DNA of 56,016 nt from Acidobacteriota bacterium (GCA_018970175.1 JAGWWV010000010.1:1-56016), one strand, 5' to 3'; positions 34,156 to 42,898 are shown, counted from the stretch's first letter. Program-made: numbers and translations. Notes: generated by a model not told the origin, from the sequence alone.

Positions 34156-35370
34156 CTACTTCGGTTCCTTGGGCAGACCGAGAACCATCTCGCCCACGAT
34201 GTTCTTCTGGATCTGTGACGAACCGGCGTAGATGGTTCCTGCGCGGGCGTTGAGGAACGTCATCGCCCAGCTGTTCGTCGAGTTCGGCGCACCCGGATCG
34301 TCGGCGCCGAACGCGCTCGACGGGATGCGGCCCGTCGGCACCAAACCGTCGGGACCCATGATGTCCATCGCAAGCTCGGTCACGACCTTGTGGTACTCGC
34401 TCCACAACAACTTGCTGATTGCGGCGTCGGGGCCGGGCTGGTGGCCCTGGAGGAACTGTGTGAGCGTGCGGTAGCCCACGAAGCGCATCATCTGCACACG
34501 TGTGTGACACCACGCGAGTCGTTGACGAATCTTCGGATCATCCGCCTTGCCGTACGCACGGGTCATCTCGACCAGGCGGTCGAATTCGGCCTGATAGCGA
34601 ATCGAGTTCACGGCGGCCGCGGCGCCACGTTCGAAACCGAGCAGCGTCATGGCGACGGCCCAGCCGTTGTTCACTCCACCGACGACGTTTTCCTTCGGTA
34701 CGACGACGTCGGTGTAGAAGACCTCGTTGAATTCGCTCTCGCCCGAGATCATCTTGATGGGCCGCACCTCGATGCCGGGTTGGCGCATGTCGACGAGAAG
34801 GAACGAGATGCCCTTGTGGCGGGGTGCGTCGGGGTCGGTTCGCGCGAGGGTGAAGATGTGGTTCGCGAGGTGTCCGGCCGAAGTCCAGATCTTCTGGCCG
34901 TTCAGAATCCATTGGTCGCCGTCGAGCTGGGCCTTCAGGCCGAGGTTGCTGAGATCGGAGCCGGCATTCGGTTCGCTGTAGCCCTGGCACCACACGTCGT
35001 CGCCCGAGAGAATGCGCGGGATGTAGTGCTTCTTTTGTTCCTCGGTGCCCCATCGCAAGAGCGTGTTGCCGAGCATCTGGATGCCAAAGACGTCGTTGGC
35101 CGCACCCGCAGGAACACCTGCACGGGCGAACTCCTCGTTCAGCACGACCATCTCGAGCGACGACAAACCGCCTCCGCCGTACTCCTTCGGCCAATCGGGG
35201 GCCAGGAAACCGTTCTCGTGGAGAACGACTCGCCACTCCGCGACGAAGCGCTCGAGCGCCTCACCCTCGTAGGCGCCGATGCCACGCCAGTCCTTCGGAA
35301 GATTGTCGGCAAGGAACTCGCGGACGGTCTTGCGGTACGTGTCGGCTTCGGGCGGGTAGACGGGCTGCAT
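34156..35370 (-). CDS. Acyl-CoA dehydrogenase family protein
   Basis: A 404-residue FAD flavoenzyme oxidising an acyl-CoA thioester. Blocks are RVVLHENGFLAPDWPKEYGG, CQGYSEPNAGSDLSNLGLKA (flavin and substrate loop), DQWILNGQKIWTSAGHLA, and IMGPDGLVP near the C-terminus, ending RAGTIYAGSSQIQKNIVGE with the family GTSEIQ-like motif (here GSSQIQ). The Gln in place of Glu at GSSQIQ is common in the FadE17/FadE34-like subgroup used for sterol or branched substrates; that assignment is inferred. ATG 35370 follows TAAGTT by 6 nt, suggesting a leaderless start. Confidence 0.92.
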   Translation of the reverse strand: MQPVYPPEADTYRKTVREFLADNLPKDWRGIGAYEGEALERFVAEWRVVLHENGFLAPDWPKEYGGGGLSSLEMVVLNEEFARAGVPAGAANDVFGIQMLGNTLLRWGTEEQKKHYIPRILSGDDVWCQGYSEPNAGSDLSNLGLKAQLDGDQWILNGQKIWTSAGHLANHIFTLARTDPDAPRHKGISFLLVDMRQPGIEVRPIKMISGESEFNEVFYTDVVVPKENVVGGVNNGWAVAMTLLGFERGAAAAVNSIRYQAEFDRLVEMTRAYGKADDPKIRQRLAWCHTRVQMMRFVGYRTLTQFLQGHQPGPDAAISKLLWSEYHKVVTELAMDIMGPDGLVPTGRIPSSAFGADDPGAPNSTNSWAMTFLNARAGTIYAGSSQIQKNIVGEMVLGLPKEPK

Positions 35371-35382
35371 GCCCGAAACTTA
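35371..35382 (-). promoter_or_regulatory. Leaderless-type -10 element of the acyl-CoA dehydrogenase gene
   Basis: On the minus strand TAAGTT (35382-35377) is followed by 6 nt and the ATG at 35370. No Shine-Dalgarno sequence is present. It overlaps the stop of the upstream DUF3040 gene. Confidence 0.5.
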
Positions 35383-35730
35383 GTCGCGCGGGAAGCGATC
35401 GCGAATGCGAGCCGAACCGATCTTGCTGTTTCGCAGGGTCGCGGCGATGTCCTGAACGCCCACTTTGCCGATCGCCCGCAACTGCCGTTCGATCACGAGA
35501 GCGCAGGCCAGCATGACGAGAAAGCCCACGAAGGCGAAGAGAAAGTGGATCTGAAGGGCCACGATCGTGAGAACAAGCCCGAGAATGACCCCGAGAACCG
35601 CCCAACGGACCGAACGCGCAGACTGACGGTAGAGACCCGCGGGCGAGGCCAACTGCGCAAAGCGCTGGTCGGTCTGCAACTGCTCCTCGATTTGGCGGAG
35701 GATCCTCTGCTCGTCGTCTGACAATGGCAC
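35380..35730 (-). CDS. DUF3040 domain membrane protein
   Basis: A 116-residue actinobacterial protein opening with PLSDDEQRILRQIEEQL, the DUF3040 signature, followed by two adjacent hydrophobic helices (WAVLGVILGLVLTIVAL and FLFAFVGFLVMLACALVI) and a basic tail. Family function is unknown. The start is GTG 35730. It lies 9 bp before the acyl-CoA dehydrogenase start on the same strand. In other actinobacteria DUF3040 genes often sit next to dinB or mraZ, as here. Confidence 0.88.
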   Translation of the reverse strand: MPLSDDEQRILRQIEEQLQTDQRFAQLASPAGLYRQSARSVRWAVLGVILGLVLTIVALQIHFLFAFVGFLVMLACALVIERQLRAIGKVGVQDIAATLRNSKIGSARIRDRFPRD

Positions 35731-35803
35731 GACCTCAGTCTCTCATGTCCCACGGCAAACCTCAACGTGTGACCGAACATCTCGGTTCGCGGCCGGAGCA
35801 AAC

Positions 35804-37108
35804 TCAGGACGAACGTCCCCACGGGTTTTCCCCGACTTCGCCCAGTTCTTCCGCGTCGCGCAGGGCCCCGACCGTACGAATCGCGTCTCCACCGAATTTG
35901 CGACGGATTTCATCCATCACACCGCTCGCATTCGCCCACGTCGCCTCGTCGAGGACATTCGCCTCGACCGCACCACGTCGTTCGGATGACTGTTCGAAAG
36001 AGTCGTCGAAGAGTGACGCCTGAACGGGACCGGACGGTCCTTCGGCATTCTCGAGTTGTGATGCGGACACTCCAAGGAGACGCACGCCCTGGCCGATCTC
36101 GATTGCAGCCAGCAACGGAGTGAGCGCGTCGACGAACCCCGGCGCGCTCTCACGCGCGTGGTCGAGCGTGATGCTGCGCGTGATCGACCGGAAGTTCGCA
36201 AACTTGATCTTGAGCGTCATCGTGCGGGCGCGGAGGCCTCCCGCGCGCACGCGAATGGCCACCGCTTCACACAACCGGACCATGTGTCGGCGCAACTCCT
36301 CCGCGTCGAAGACGTCGTCGAGAAAAGTCTCTTCGTGGCCGATCGACTTTGCTTCGCGATCGGATTCGACGGGGCGATCGTCACGGCCCCACGCGAGGTC
36401 GAAGAGATGCCGTCCGGATGCCTCGCCCAATGCGACCACGAGATGGTCGACCCCGATCGTTGCAAGGTCTCCGACGGTTTTCACCCCGATCCGGTCGAGT
36501 CGGGCGTGCGTCGCGGGCCCGACACCCCAGAGCGCCCGCACCGGCAGTGGATGCAGGAACTCGACTTCGCGCCCCGCCTCGACGATGACGACCCCCGCGC
36601 CAGGGTCGATGCCACCTTCAACCACGCGGGGTTTGGCCGCCTTCGATGCGATCTTGGCGACGAACTTGTTGGCGGCGACACCGACGCTGCAGGTGATACC
36701 GATTTCATCGGCAACCCTGGCGCGAATCGAGTCGGCAATCACGAGGACTGACCCGTGCAGACGCAGCGCGCCGGTGACGTCGAGAAACGCTTCGTCGAGC
36801 GAAATCCCCTCGACCATCGGCGTGTACATTGCGAAGATTCCGTGGACCTGTTCGCTCACCTCGCGGTAGACCGACGGACGACCCGGCAGAAAGAGCGCGT
36901 TCGGACACAGCCGTCGCGCCTGCGCCGACGACATCGCACTGAAGACACCGAACCGACGCGCTTCGTACGATGCCGCGGCGACGACTCCGCGCGGTCCGTC
37001 GCCACCCACCACGACGGGCAGGCCGCGCAGGTCGGGATTGTCGCGCAACTCGACCGCCACGTAGAACATGTCCATGTCGACGTGAAGAATCGAACGCTGT
37101 GGGTTCAT
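35804..37108 (-). CDS. dinB: DNA polymerase IV (Y family)
   Basis: Error-prone translesion polymerase; 434 residues. Catalytic carboxylates are visible in HVDMDMFYVAVE (Asp11) and GISLDEAFLDVT (Asp105, Glu106); ASYEARRFGVFSAMSSAQA is the finger block, VGPATHARLDRIGVKTVGDLA the helix-hairpin-helix, and IGHEETFLDDVFD begins the little finger. A C-terminal extension of about 60 residues has no clear beta-clamp motif. The start lies only 27 bp from the start of the divergent membrane-protein gene, so their promoters must overlap. No LexA box was recognised. Confidence 0.95.
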   Translation of the reverse strand: MNPQRSILHVDMDMFYVAVELRDNPDLRGLPVVVGGDGPRGVVAAASYEARRFGVFSAMSSAQARRLCPNALFLPGRPSVYREVSEQVHGIFAMYTPMVEGISLDEAFLDVTGALRLHGSVLVIADSIRARVADEIGITCSVGVAANKFVAKIASKAAKPRVVEGGIDPGAGVVIVEAGREVEFLHPLPVRALWGVGPATHARLDRIGVKTVGDLATIGVDHLVVALGEASGRHLFDLAWGRDDRPVESDREAKSIGHEETFLDDVFDAEELRRHMVRLCEAVAIRVRAGGLRARTMTLKIKFANFRSITRSITLDHARESAPGFVDALTPLLAAIEIGQGVRLLGVSASQLENAEGPSGPVQASLFDDSFEQSSERRGAVEANVLDEATWANASGVMDEIRRKFGGDAIRTVGALRDAEELGEVGENPWGRSS

Positions 37109-37123
37109 CGCCGGACCCGAGCC

Positions 37124-37135
37124 TACGATGTGGAC
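37124..37135 (+). promoter_or_regulatory. Leaderless-type -10 element at the dinB divergent start
   Basis: TACGAT (37124-37129), 6 nt, then GTG at 37136; the same arrangement and the same hexamer as before the Rrf2 gene. It lies between two start codons only 27 bp apart. Confidence 0.6.
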
Positions 37136-37411
37136 GTGCCCCCCGAGCCCGGTCTTCCCTTTCGCCCGCTCTCCGCGCTTCCCTCACGGGGTGCGCGCTT
37201 GGCCGCGTACGCCGCGGTCATCCTCGGCGGCCTTGCCGGCGGGCTCATCGGGTATGCGCTCGTCGACGTCCAGTGCTCGGGCTCGTGCGAGACCCCACTG
37301 GGCCTCGGGCTCTTCGTTGGTGCAGTCGTCACCGCCGGCGGAACCAGCATCGTCGCCGTTCTCGTCCTGCGTGCGCTCGGGGAATGGCGCGAGCTGCAGG
37401 ACCGACAATGA
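37136..37411 (+). CDS. Small two-helix membrane protein of unknown function
   Basis: A 91-residue protein with a proline-rich cytoplasmic start (VPPEPGLPFRPLSALP) and two hydrophobic segments: LAAYAAVILGGLAGGLIGYAL, and after the short loop QCSGSCETP, LGLGLFVGAVVTAGGTSIVAVLVL. The two cysteines in the loop could form an extracytoplasmic disulfide. I do not recognise a family. The stop overlaps the next start as ATGA, so it is translationally coupled to the inositol monophosphatase gene. Confidence 0.75.
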   Translation: MPPEPGLPFRPLSALPSRGARLAAYAAVILGGLAGGLIGYALVDVQCSGSCETPLGLGLFVGAVVTAGGTSIVAVLVLRALGEWRELQDRQ

Positions 37412-38205
37412 CGTCCGACTCCGCCGAGCATCTGCTCGTTCTCGCCCGCGACATCGCAACGAGAGTCGGCGACACCGCATTCGCGGGTCGACGCCGGGGA
37501 CTGAAGAACGTCGAGACCAAGTCCACCACCACCGACATGGTCACCGAACACGACAAGGCGACCGAGCGCGAGATCGTTGCCACGCTGCAACGGCTGCGAC
37601 CGAACGATGCAATCGTCGGTGAAGAGGATGGCACGCACGACGGAACGTCCGGTCTCACGTGGTACATCGACCCGATCGACGGCACGACGAACTTTCTCTA
37701 CGACCTGCCGATGTGGACTGTATCGATCGGCGTTCACGACCAACGGGGAGCACTGTGCGGCGTCGTCTATGCGCCTGCACTGCGCGAGACCTATACGGCG
37801 GTTCGTGGAGGCGGCGCTCGCCTGAACGGTCACCCCATTTCGTGCAGCAACGTCACCGACCTCACACAAGCGCTCGTCGGCACGGGGTTCAACTACTCGC
37901 CCGAGAATCGCTTGGAACAAGCACTGCGGTTTCCGCGGATCATCGACAAGATCCGCGACGTCCGACGCCTCGGCTCGGCCTCGCTCGACTTGTGTTTCGT
38001 GGCCTGCGGTCGCTACGACGCCTACTTCGAAGAGCACCTCTTCCCCTGGGACCTCGCCGCCGGCACCCTCATCGCCAGCGAGGCCGGAGCCTCGGTCGAA
38101 GTGTTTGGCGAAGATGAACAATCCGTTGGCGACCACTACTCGCGGACGGTTTTGGCATCAAATCCGACTCTTTTTGGTCAAATAAAGGTCCTCGTATTTG
38201 GCTGA
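37408..38205 (+). CDS. suhB: Inositol monophosphatase family protein
   Basis: A 265-residue Mg-dependent sugar phosphatase. Metal and phosphate ligands lie in the blocks VGEEDG, the segment YIDPIDGTTNFLYDLP (DPxDGT) and the C-terminal FPWDLAAGTLIASEAGA (WDxAAG). It may act on inositol-1-phosphate for phosphatidylinositol and mannoside synthesis, which fits the PimB-like gene 5 kb away, or on fructose-1,6-bisphosphate, histidinol phosphate or NADP; the substrate is not decided by sequence. ATG 37408 overlaps the previous stop. The in-frame region upstream to 36970 is a shadow of dinB. Confidence 0.92.
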   Translation: MTSDSAEHLLVLARDIATRVGDTAFAGRRRGLKNVETKSTTTDMVTEHDKATEREIVATLQRLRPNDAIVGEEDGTHDGTSGLTWYIDPIDGTTNFLYDLPMWTVSIGVHDQRGALCGVVYAPALRETYTAVRGGGARLNGHPISCSNVTDLTQALVGTGFNYSPENRLEQALRFPRIIDKIRDVRRLGSASLDLCFVACGRYDAYFEEHLFPWDLAAGTLIASEAGASVEVFGEDEQSVGDHYSRTVLASNPTLFGQIKVLVFG

Positions 38206-38224
38206 ATGACCCGCCGAGGTGAAT

Positions 38225-38237
38225 TATTCTCTCCTCC
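38225..38237 (+). promoter_or_regulatory. Leaderless-type -10 element of the response regulator gene
   Basis: TATTCT (38225-38230) lies 7 nt before GTG 38238 in a locally AT-rich spot. No Shine-Dalgarno sequence is seen. Confidence 0.5.
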
Positions 38238-38945
38238 GTGCAGTCGACCGACACGATCCGGGTCCTCATGGTCGAAGACGACGCACGTATCAGATCATCG
38301 ATGAAAATGGCCCTGGAAGCCGAGGGCTTCGGGGTTGCGGAATTCGAACGCGGTGAAGACGCCCTCGACGGATTCACGAAAGAGAATCCCGACGTCGTCC
38401 TGATCGACATCATGCTTCCCGGAATCGACGGGTTCGAGGTGTGCCGACGCATCCGTGAAACGAGCGACGTGCCGATCATCATGGTGACCGCACGCAACCG
38501 CACCGAGGACACGATCCTCGGCCTCGAGGCCGGCGCCGACGACTACATGACAAAGCCCTTCGATACGGGCGAACTGCGTGCGCGAATTCGTGCCCTGCTG
38601 CGTCGCGCAACCAATTCCTTCGCCACGCCACATGGTTGGCGCAGCACGCATCGAACATTCGGCGACCTCGAAATTCGCCCCGACGAGGGTCGCGTACTTC
38701 TTGCCGGTACCGAAGTGAAACTCACGAAGACCGAGTTCAAATTGCTGTGCGAACTCGCCGCGGCACCCGACAAGGTGTTCAGCCGCGAGCTGCTGCTCGA
38801 CCGCGTATGGGGCTACGGCTATTTCGGCGACGGTCGCCTCGTCGACGTCCATATTCGTCGACTGCGCATGAAGATCGAGCCCGACCCCGCCAACCCGCGA
38901 TACGTCGTCACCGTTCGCGGACTGGGCTACCGACTCGATCACTGA
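38238..38945 (+). CDS. OmpR/PhoB-family response regulator
   Basis: A 235-residue cytosolic DNA-binding regulator. The receiver domain has the acidic pocket VEDD near residue 13, phospho-acceptor Asp57 in VLIDIMLPGIDG, and Lys106 in MTKPFD. The C-terminal winged helix has LTKTEFKLLCELAAAPDKVFSRELLL and VDVHIRRLRMKIEPDPANP. It forms a two-component pair with the kinase that follows 20 bp later. The stimulus and regulon are not evident. Confidence 0.95.
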   Translation: MQSTDTIRVLMVEDDARIRSSMKMALEAEGFGVAEFERGEDALDGFTKENPDVVLIDIMLPGIDGFEVCRRIRETSDVPIIMVTARNRTEDTILGLEAGADDYMTKPFDTGELRARIRALLRRATNSFATPHGWRSTHRTFGDLEIRPDEGRVLLAGTEVKLTKTEFKLLCELAAAPDKVFSRELLLDRVWGYGYFGDGRLVDVHIRRLRMKIEPDPANPRYVVTVRGLGYRLDH

Positions 38946-38952
38946 AAACGCC

Positions 38953-38965
38953 TACTGTCCTGTCG
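38953..38965 (+). promoter_or_regulatory. Leaderless-type -10 element of the histidine kinase gene
   Basis: TACTGT (38953-38958) lies 7 nt before GTG 38966, immediately after the response-regulator stop. It could give the kinase its own leaderless transcript. Confidence 0.45.
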
Positions 38966-40090
38966 GTGAGCGCGTTCGTTCGCAAGTTCTCGTCCCCTTC
39001 GTTGCGGATGCGTGCCGCGCTCTACGTGGGTGCCGCGGTTTTCTCCGGAGCCACCGTCGTTGCGACCGTGACGATCATTGCAAGCAGGAGTTCAGGCCCT
39101 TCGACTTCGCATTCAACGCTCGGCGACCACGTGCGCAACCACGCGGCCACGGTCCTCCTCGGCGCAATTTCCCTCGGTGTCGTCGCGGCGATGGCCAGCA
39201 GTGTCGCTGGCCGGCGCTTGTCACGTCCGCTCACCGACGCAGCAGCTGCCGCCCGCCGCGTTGCCGAGGGTGGGTTCGACACCCGACTGCCGGACTCGGA
39301 GGATCCTTCGCTTGCAGAACTCGTGCGGACATTCAACGAGATGGTCGAAACCGTCGCCGCAAGAACCGCTGCCGATCGCCGCTTCAACTCAGACGTCAGC
39401 CACGAATTGCGGTCACCACTCACCACCCTCATGGCCTCGCTCGCGGTGATGCAATCCCGCCGGCACGAACTCTCACCCGCGAACCAAACGGCCCTCGACC
39501 TGCTCGATGCCGACCTCCATCGATTTGCTCGGCTCGTTGACGACCTCCTCGAGATGTCGCGCTTCGACGCGAATGTCGAAACTCTGGTGACGAGCCGCGT
39601 CAATATGAGCGAGTTTCTCGAGGAGGTCGTGAAGTCGACGGGACGCGCCGACATCAACCTTGTTGTGTCACCCATGGTGCGGGTTTTCGAACTCGACCTC
39701 GACAAGCGTCGGATGGCGCGCGTCATTACGAACCTTCTCGACAACGCTTTTCTTCACGGTTCGGATCCCGTTTGGCTGAGCGTCATCGAGGTACCTCCGG
39801 GTGACGTCACACCGACCCACATCCAGATTTCGATCGAGGACCGCGGTGCCGGAGTCGATCTTGATCGGGCCGAGGAACTGTTCGAGCGATTCAACCGCGG
39901 ACCCCGCACTTCGCGATCGGACGGCTCGGGGCTCGGCCTCGCATTGGCGCGCGAACACGTGCGTCTCCACGGAGGAACCGTCGCGTTCGAGCCACCCCCG
40001 CGTGGCGTCACCGGTGCGAGGGTCGTGATACTTCTTCCACTGGTGGCGCCCAACGTCGACCGAACCCCGCGCACTACTCTTCGCCCATGA
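38966..40090 (+). CDS. Sensor histidine kinase
   Basis: A 374-residue membrane kinase. Two helices (RAALYVGAAVFSGATVVATVTII and ATVLLGAISLGVVAAMASSVAG) enclose only about 25 extracytoplasmic residues, so it probably senses a membrane or intracellular signal. HAMP (RRLSRPLTDAAAAARRVAEGG) follows, then HisKA with phospho-His in DVSHELRSPLTTL, and the ATPase with NLLDNAFLHG, EDRGAGVDLDRAEELFERF and GSGLGLALAREHV. The start at GTG 38966 fits the helix position and a -10 element. The stop overlaps glpK as ATGA. Confidence 0.93.
   Translation: MSAFVRKFSSPSLRMRAALYVGAAVFSGATVVATVTIIASRSSGPSTSHSTLGDHVRNHAATVLLGAISLGVVAAMASSVAGRRLSRPLTDAAAAARRVAEGGFDTRLPDSEDPSLAELVRTFNEMVETVAARTAADRRFNSDVSHELRSPLTTLMASLAVMQSRRHELSPANQTALDLLDADLHRFARLVDDLLEMSRFDANVETLVTSRVNMSEFLEEVVKSTGRADINLVVSPMVRVFELDLDKRRMARVITNLLDNAFLHGSDPVWLSVIEVPPGDVTPTHIQISIEDRGAGVDLDRAEELFERFNRGPRTSRSDGSGLGLALAREHVRLHGGTVAFEPPPRGVTGARVVILLPLVAPNVDRTPRTTLRP
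40075..40086 (+). promoter_or_regulatory. Leaderless-type -10 element of glpK
   Basis: TACTCT (40075-40080) lies 6 nt before ATG 40087, inside the 3' end of the kinase gene. glpK could therefore be transcribed separately as well as by read-through. Confidence 0.45.
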
Positions 40091-41559
40091 CCTACGTCGT
40101 GGCGATCGATGCAGGCACGACGGGAGTGCGCAGCAGGGCCGTGTTCGACGACGGTCGCGAGGCCGTCTCTTCCTACCTCGAGTTCACGCAGCACTTTCCC
40201 GCGCCCGGCCTCGTCGAACACGACGCCGACGAGATCTGGTCGGCGACCAAGAAGACACTCGCCGACGTGGTCGACAAGGTCGGTTCCCTTCCGGCAGCAA
40301 TTGGCATCACCAACCAACGAGAAACCGTGGTCGCGTGGGATCGCGCAACCGGCACAACCCTCGGCCGCGCCATCGTGTGGCAGGACCGGCGCACCTCGCA
40401 GCGTTGCGCCGAGCTCGCGCCGCATCTCGACCTGATTCGCGCAACGACAGGTCTCGTCCTCGATCCGTATTTCAGCGGCACGAAGATTGAGTGGATGCTC
40501 GTCAACGGCGTACCGCGCACCCAAACGCTCGCCTTTGGAACGATCGACACCTGGTTGCTGTGGAACCTGACGGGCGGAGCCGTCTTCGCAACCGACGAGT
40601 CGAATGCGAGTCGAACTCTTCTTTGGGACATCCGGCGACACGAGTGGAGCACCGAGATCTGTCGCATTCTCGACATTCCCGTCGCTTCACTGCCGACCGT
40701 GCGTAATTCGAGCGGGCGGTTCGGCACCACCGCGACAGCCGGACTTCCCACGGGCATTCCGATTTCCGGCATCGCGGGCGATCAACAAGCTGCGCTCTTT
40801 GGCCAGGCATGTTTCGCCGAAGGTGATGCCAAGAACACATACGGCACCGGCAGTTTCGTGTTGATGAATGCGGGAACCACGTGCCCGCCACCGACCGAGG
40901 AAATGCTGACCACGGTGGCGTGGCGACTCGGCGGCGTCACGACCTACGCCGTCGAGGGCTCGATATTCGTCACCGGCGCCGCGGTGCAGTGGTTGCGCGA
41001 CGGTCTCGGCATCATCAGCGAATCACGTGACATCGAGGAACTCGCGGGTCGGGTCACCGATTCCGGTGGAGTCGTCTTTGTCCCCGCACTCACGGGTCTC
41101 GGCAGTCCGTGGTGGGACCCTGATGCGCGCGGTGCGGTGTTCGGCATCACGCGCGGCACCACGGCCGCACATCTCGCGCTCGCCACACTCGAGGCAACCG
41201 CATTCCAGACCCGCGACGTGGTCGATGCGATGGTTGCGGCGACCGGAATCCCCATCAGGTCGTTGCGTGTCGACGGCGGCGCGGCGGGCAACGACCGCCT
41301 GATGCAGATCCAGGCCGATCAGTTGGGCATCGACGTCGAACGGCCGGTCGACCGCGAGACGACGGCTGTCGGAGCAGCGCTCCTCGCGGGACTCGCCGAG
41401 GGCGTGTGGTCCTCACTCGATGCCGTCGCGGCGACACGCACGATCGACCGTCGTTTTGTTCCGAACACCGAACTGAAGATCTTTGCCGACATCGCGCACG
41501 CGCAGTGGCGCGCCGGTCTCGCGCGGGTAACGAAGAAGGTCAGTCTCCCGCACCAATGA
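40087..41559 (+). CDS. glpK: Glycerol kinase
   Basis: ATP-dependent phosphorylation of glycerol to sn-glycerol-3-phosphate in the cytosol; 490 residues of the FGGY fold. Blocks are VVAIDAGTTGVRSR, AIGITNQRETVVAWD, IVWQDRRTSQRC, YFSGTKIEWML, TFGTIDTWLLWNLTGG, GIAGDQQAALFGQ, TYGTGSFVLMN and RVDGGAAGNDRLMQIQAD. These match true glycerol kinases, including the glycerol-contacting Arg-Glu pair in NQRET. No glpF or glpD lies nearby. The 3' end overlaps the convergent ROK gene by 20 bp. Confidence 0.95.
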   Translation: MTYVVAIDAGTTGVRSRAVFDDGREAVSSYLEFTQHFPAPGLVEHDADEIWSATKKTLADVVDKVGSLPAAIGITNQRETVVAWDRATGTTLGRAIVWQDRRTSQRCAELAPHLDLIRATTGLVLDPYFSGTKIEWMLVNGVPRTQTLAFGTIDTWLLWNLTGGAVFATDESNASRTLLWDIRRHEWSTEICRILDIPVASLPTVRNSSGRFGTTATAGLPTGIPISGIAGDQQAALFGQACFAEGDAKNTYGTGSFVLMNAGTTCPPPTEEMLTTVAWRLGGVTTYAVEGSIFVTGAAVQWLRDGLGIISESRDIEELAGRVTDSGGVVFVPALTGLGSPWWDPDARGAVFGITRGTTAAHLALATLEATAFQTRDVVDAMVAATGIPIRSLRVDGGAAGNDRLMQIQADQLGIDVERPVDRETTAVGAALLAGLAEGVWSSLDAVAATRTIDRRFVPNTELKIFADIAHAQWRAGLARVTKKVSLPHQ

Positions 41560-42406
41560 AAGCGGCGCCGATGGCACCTGCACGCTGACCGAGGAGGGCC
41601 GCAACCAACGACGGCAACGCCCGCCCGACGTGACCGCCCTCGCCCTCGGCGAAACGGGTCGACACAAGCTCGACGATTTCAGGTCGTGAACCGAGCCCAC
41701 CCCCGAGGACGATGTACGCCGGGTCGTAGATGTTCACCAGGTTGTGCAAACCGACGACCACCCAGTCGGCAAAAGAAGTCACGATCTCGGTTGCGCGCGA
41801 ATCACCATCGAGAAACCGCTCGACGACGGTCTCTGACGCGACACCCCCGGCGAGACGGGCAAGTCCGCCACCCGACGCGTACCCCTCCCAGCAGCCGCGA
41901 CGACCGCACGGGCAGGGTTCGCCACCTCTCGCCACGACCATGTGGCCGAACTCGCCGGCAAAACCGTTGTGGCCTCGAGCCACTCGCCCACCGACGATTG
42001 CACCGCCACCAATCCCGGTACCGAGCGTGACCATCAACGCGTCGTCGACACCCCGGGCCGCCCCGATTCGCCATTCCGCGACGGCGGCACAGGTTGCATC
42101 GTTGTCGACCACGACGGGGAGACCCATCTGCGATGCCACGCGTTCGCGCAGCGGGAGTTCGCGAACACCGGGGAGATGTGTGGTCACGACGACGTCACCG
42201 TCGCGGGACACGAGACCGGCGATGCCGACGCCGACGGAGTCGATCTCTCCGAACGTTCGCGCAAGATCCACGATCGCGGCCGCCGCGTCGCCCGTCGGGT
42301 CGGTCGGGACCTGTCGCTCGTCGACCACGCTGCCGCCGTCGACCGAATCGTCGACGACGACGCACAGGGTTTTCGTTCCCCCGATGTCGATCCCCAAACG
42401 GCGCAC
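41540..42406 (-). CDS. glk: ROK family glucokinase
   Basis: Phosphorylates glucose with ATP in the cytosol; 288 residues. It has IDIGGTKTLCVVVDD (phosphate 1), VVDNDATCAAVAEW with catalytic Asp, LGTGIGGGAIVGG, GFAGEFGHMVV, and the zinc motif CPCGRRGCWEGYASGG typical of ROK sugar kinases. There is no N-terminal helix-turn-helix, so it is a kinase and not a ROK repressor. The start is GTG 42406. The order ROK kinase, SRPBCC, membrane protein, PimB resembles a conserved actinobacterial neighbourhood. Confidence 0.92.
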   Translation of the reverse strand: MRRLGIDIGGTKTLCVVVDDSVDGGSVVDERQVPTDPTGDAAAAIVDLARTFGEIDSVGVGIAGLVSRDGDVVVTTHLPGVRELPLRERVASQMGLPVVVDNDATCAAVAEWRIGAARGVDDALMVTLGTGIGGGAIVGGRVARGHNGFAGEFGHMVVARGGEPCPCGRRGCWEGYASGGGLARLAGGVASETVVERFLDGDSRATEIVTSFADWVVVGLHNLVNIYDPAYIVLGGGLGSRPEIVELVSTRFAEGEGGHVGRALPSLVAALLGQRAGAIGAAFIGAGD

Positions 42407-42429
42407 GACCAGCCCGCGTCAGAAATTCG

Positions 42430-42861
42430 TCAGGATTCGCAGCGCGACTTGAGCTCAGTCAACGTGTGCAGAATTCGGTTCTCGGCACGACGCTTCACGA
42501 AGCCGGGAAGCGGAATCACGAGGTCGATCGAGAGGTCGTAGGTGACGAGAGTGCCGTTGCTGACGCGCTCGAACATGTAGTCGCCGTCGAGAGTCCGCAT
42601 GATGTCACCGTCGACGAGCCGCCATGCGATGGTGAGAGGCGAATCGCCGTAGGTGTAACCGAGGGTGTAGTGGGTACTGCGACCCAGTGCCGACGCACGG
42701 AACTCGACCTTGGTTCCGCGGCCCTGTGCATCGCGCTCGAGAACGACCGCTTCCTTCACGTCCTTGGCCCATTCGGGATAGCGCTCGAACTCGGTGGCAA
42801 CTTGAAAGCATCGCTCGGGCGAGGCGGAGATCACGGTTGTTTGCTTGGCGGTGTCGGCCAT
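42430..42861 (-). CDS. SRPBCC (cyclase/dehydrase-like) family protein
   Basis: A 143-residue START-like hydrophobic-pocket protein. ERCFQVATEFERYPEWAKDVKEAVVLERD is the family opening and the final helix is RRAENRILHTLTELKSRC. In mycobacteria the homologous gene (TB16.3, Rv2185c) lies near pimB (Rv2188c), and the same association is seen here, so a role near lipid or mannoside metabolism is inferred. No catalytic residues are evident. ATG 42861 is the first plausible start; the frame continues to 42942 without similarity. Confidence 0.88.
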   Translation of the reverse strand: MADTAKQTTVISASPERCFQVATEFERYPEWAKDVKEAVVLERDAQGRGTKVEFRASALGRSTHYTLGYTYGDSPLTIAWRLVDGDIMRTLDGDYMFERVSNGTLVTYDLSIDLVIPLPGFVKRRAENRILHTLTELKSRCES

Positions 42862-42898
42862 GACCCCATTGTTGCGCACGGAGGCGCCGCCGAACGGC

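Noticed and set aside
36970-37407. Upstream in-frame extension of the inositol monophosphatase
   Set aside because: The extension is Arg/Pro-rich shadow sequence of dinB and the small membrane gene; ATG 37408 overlaps the previous stop as expected.
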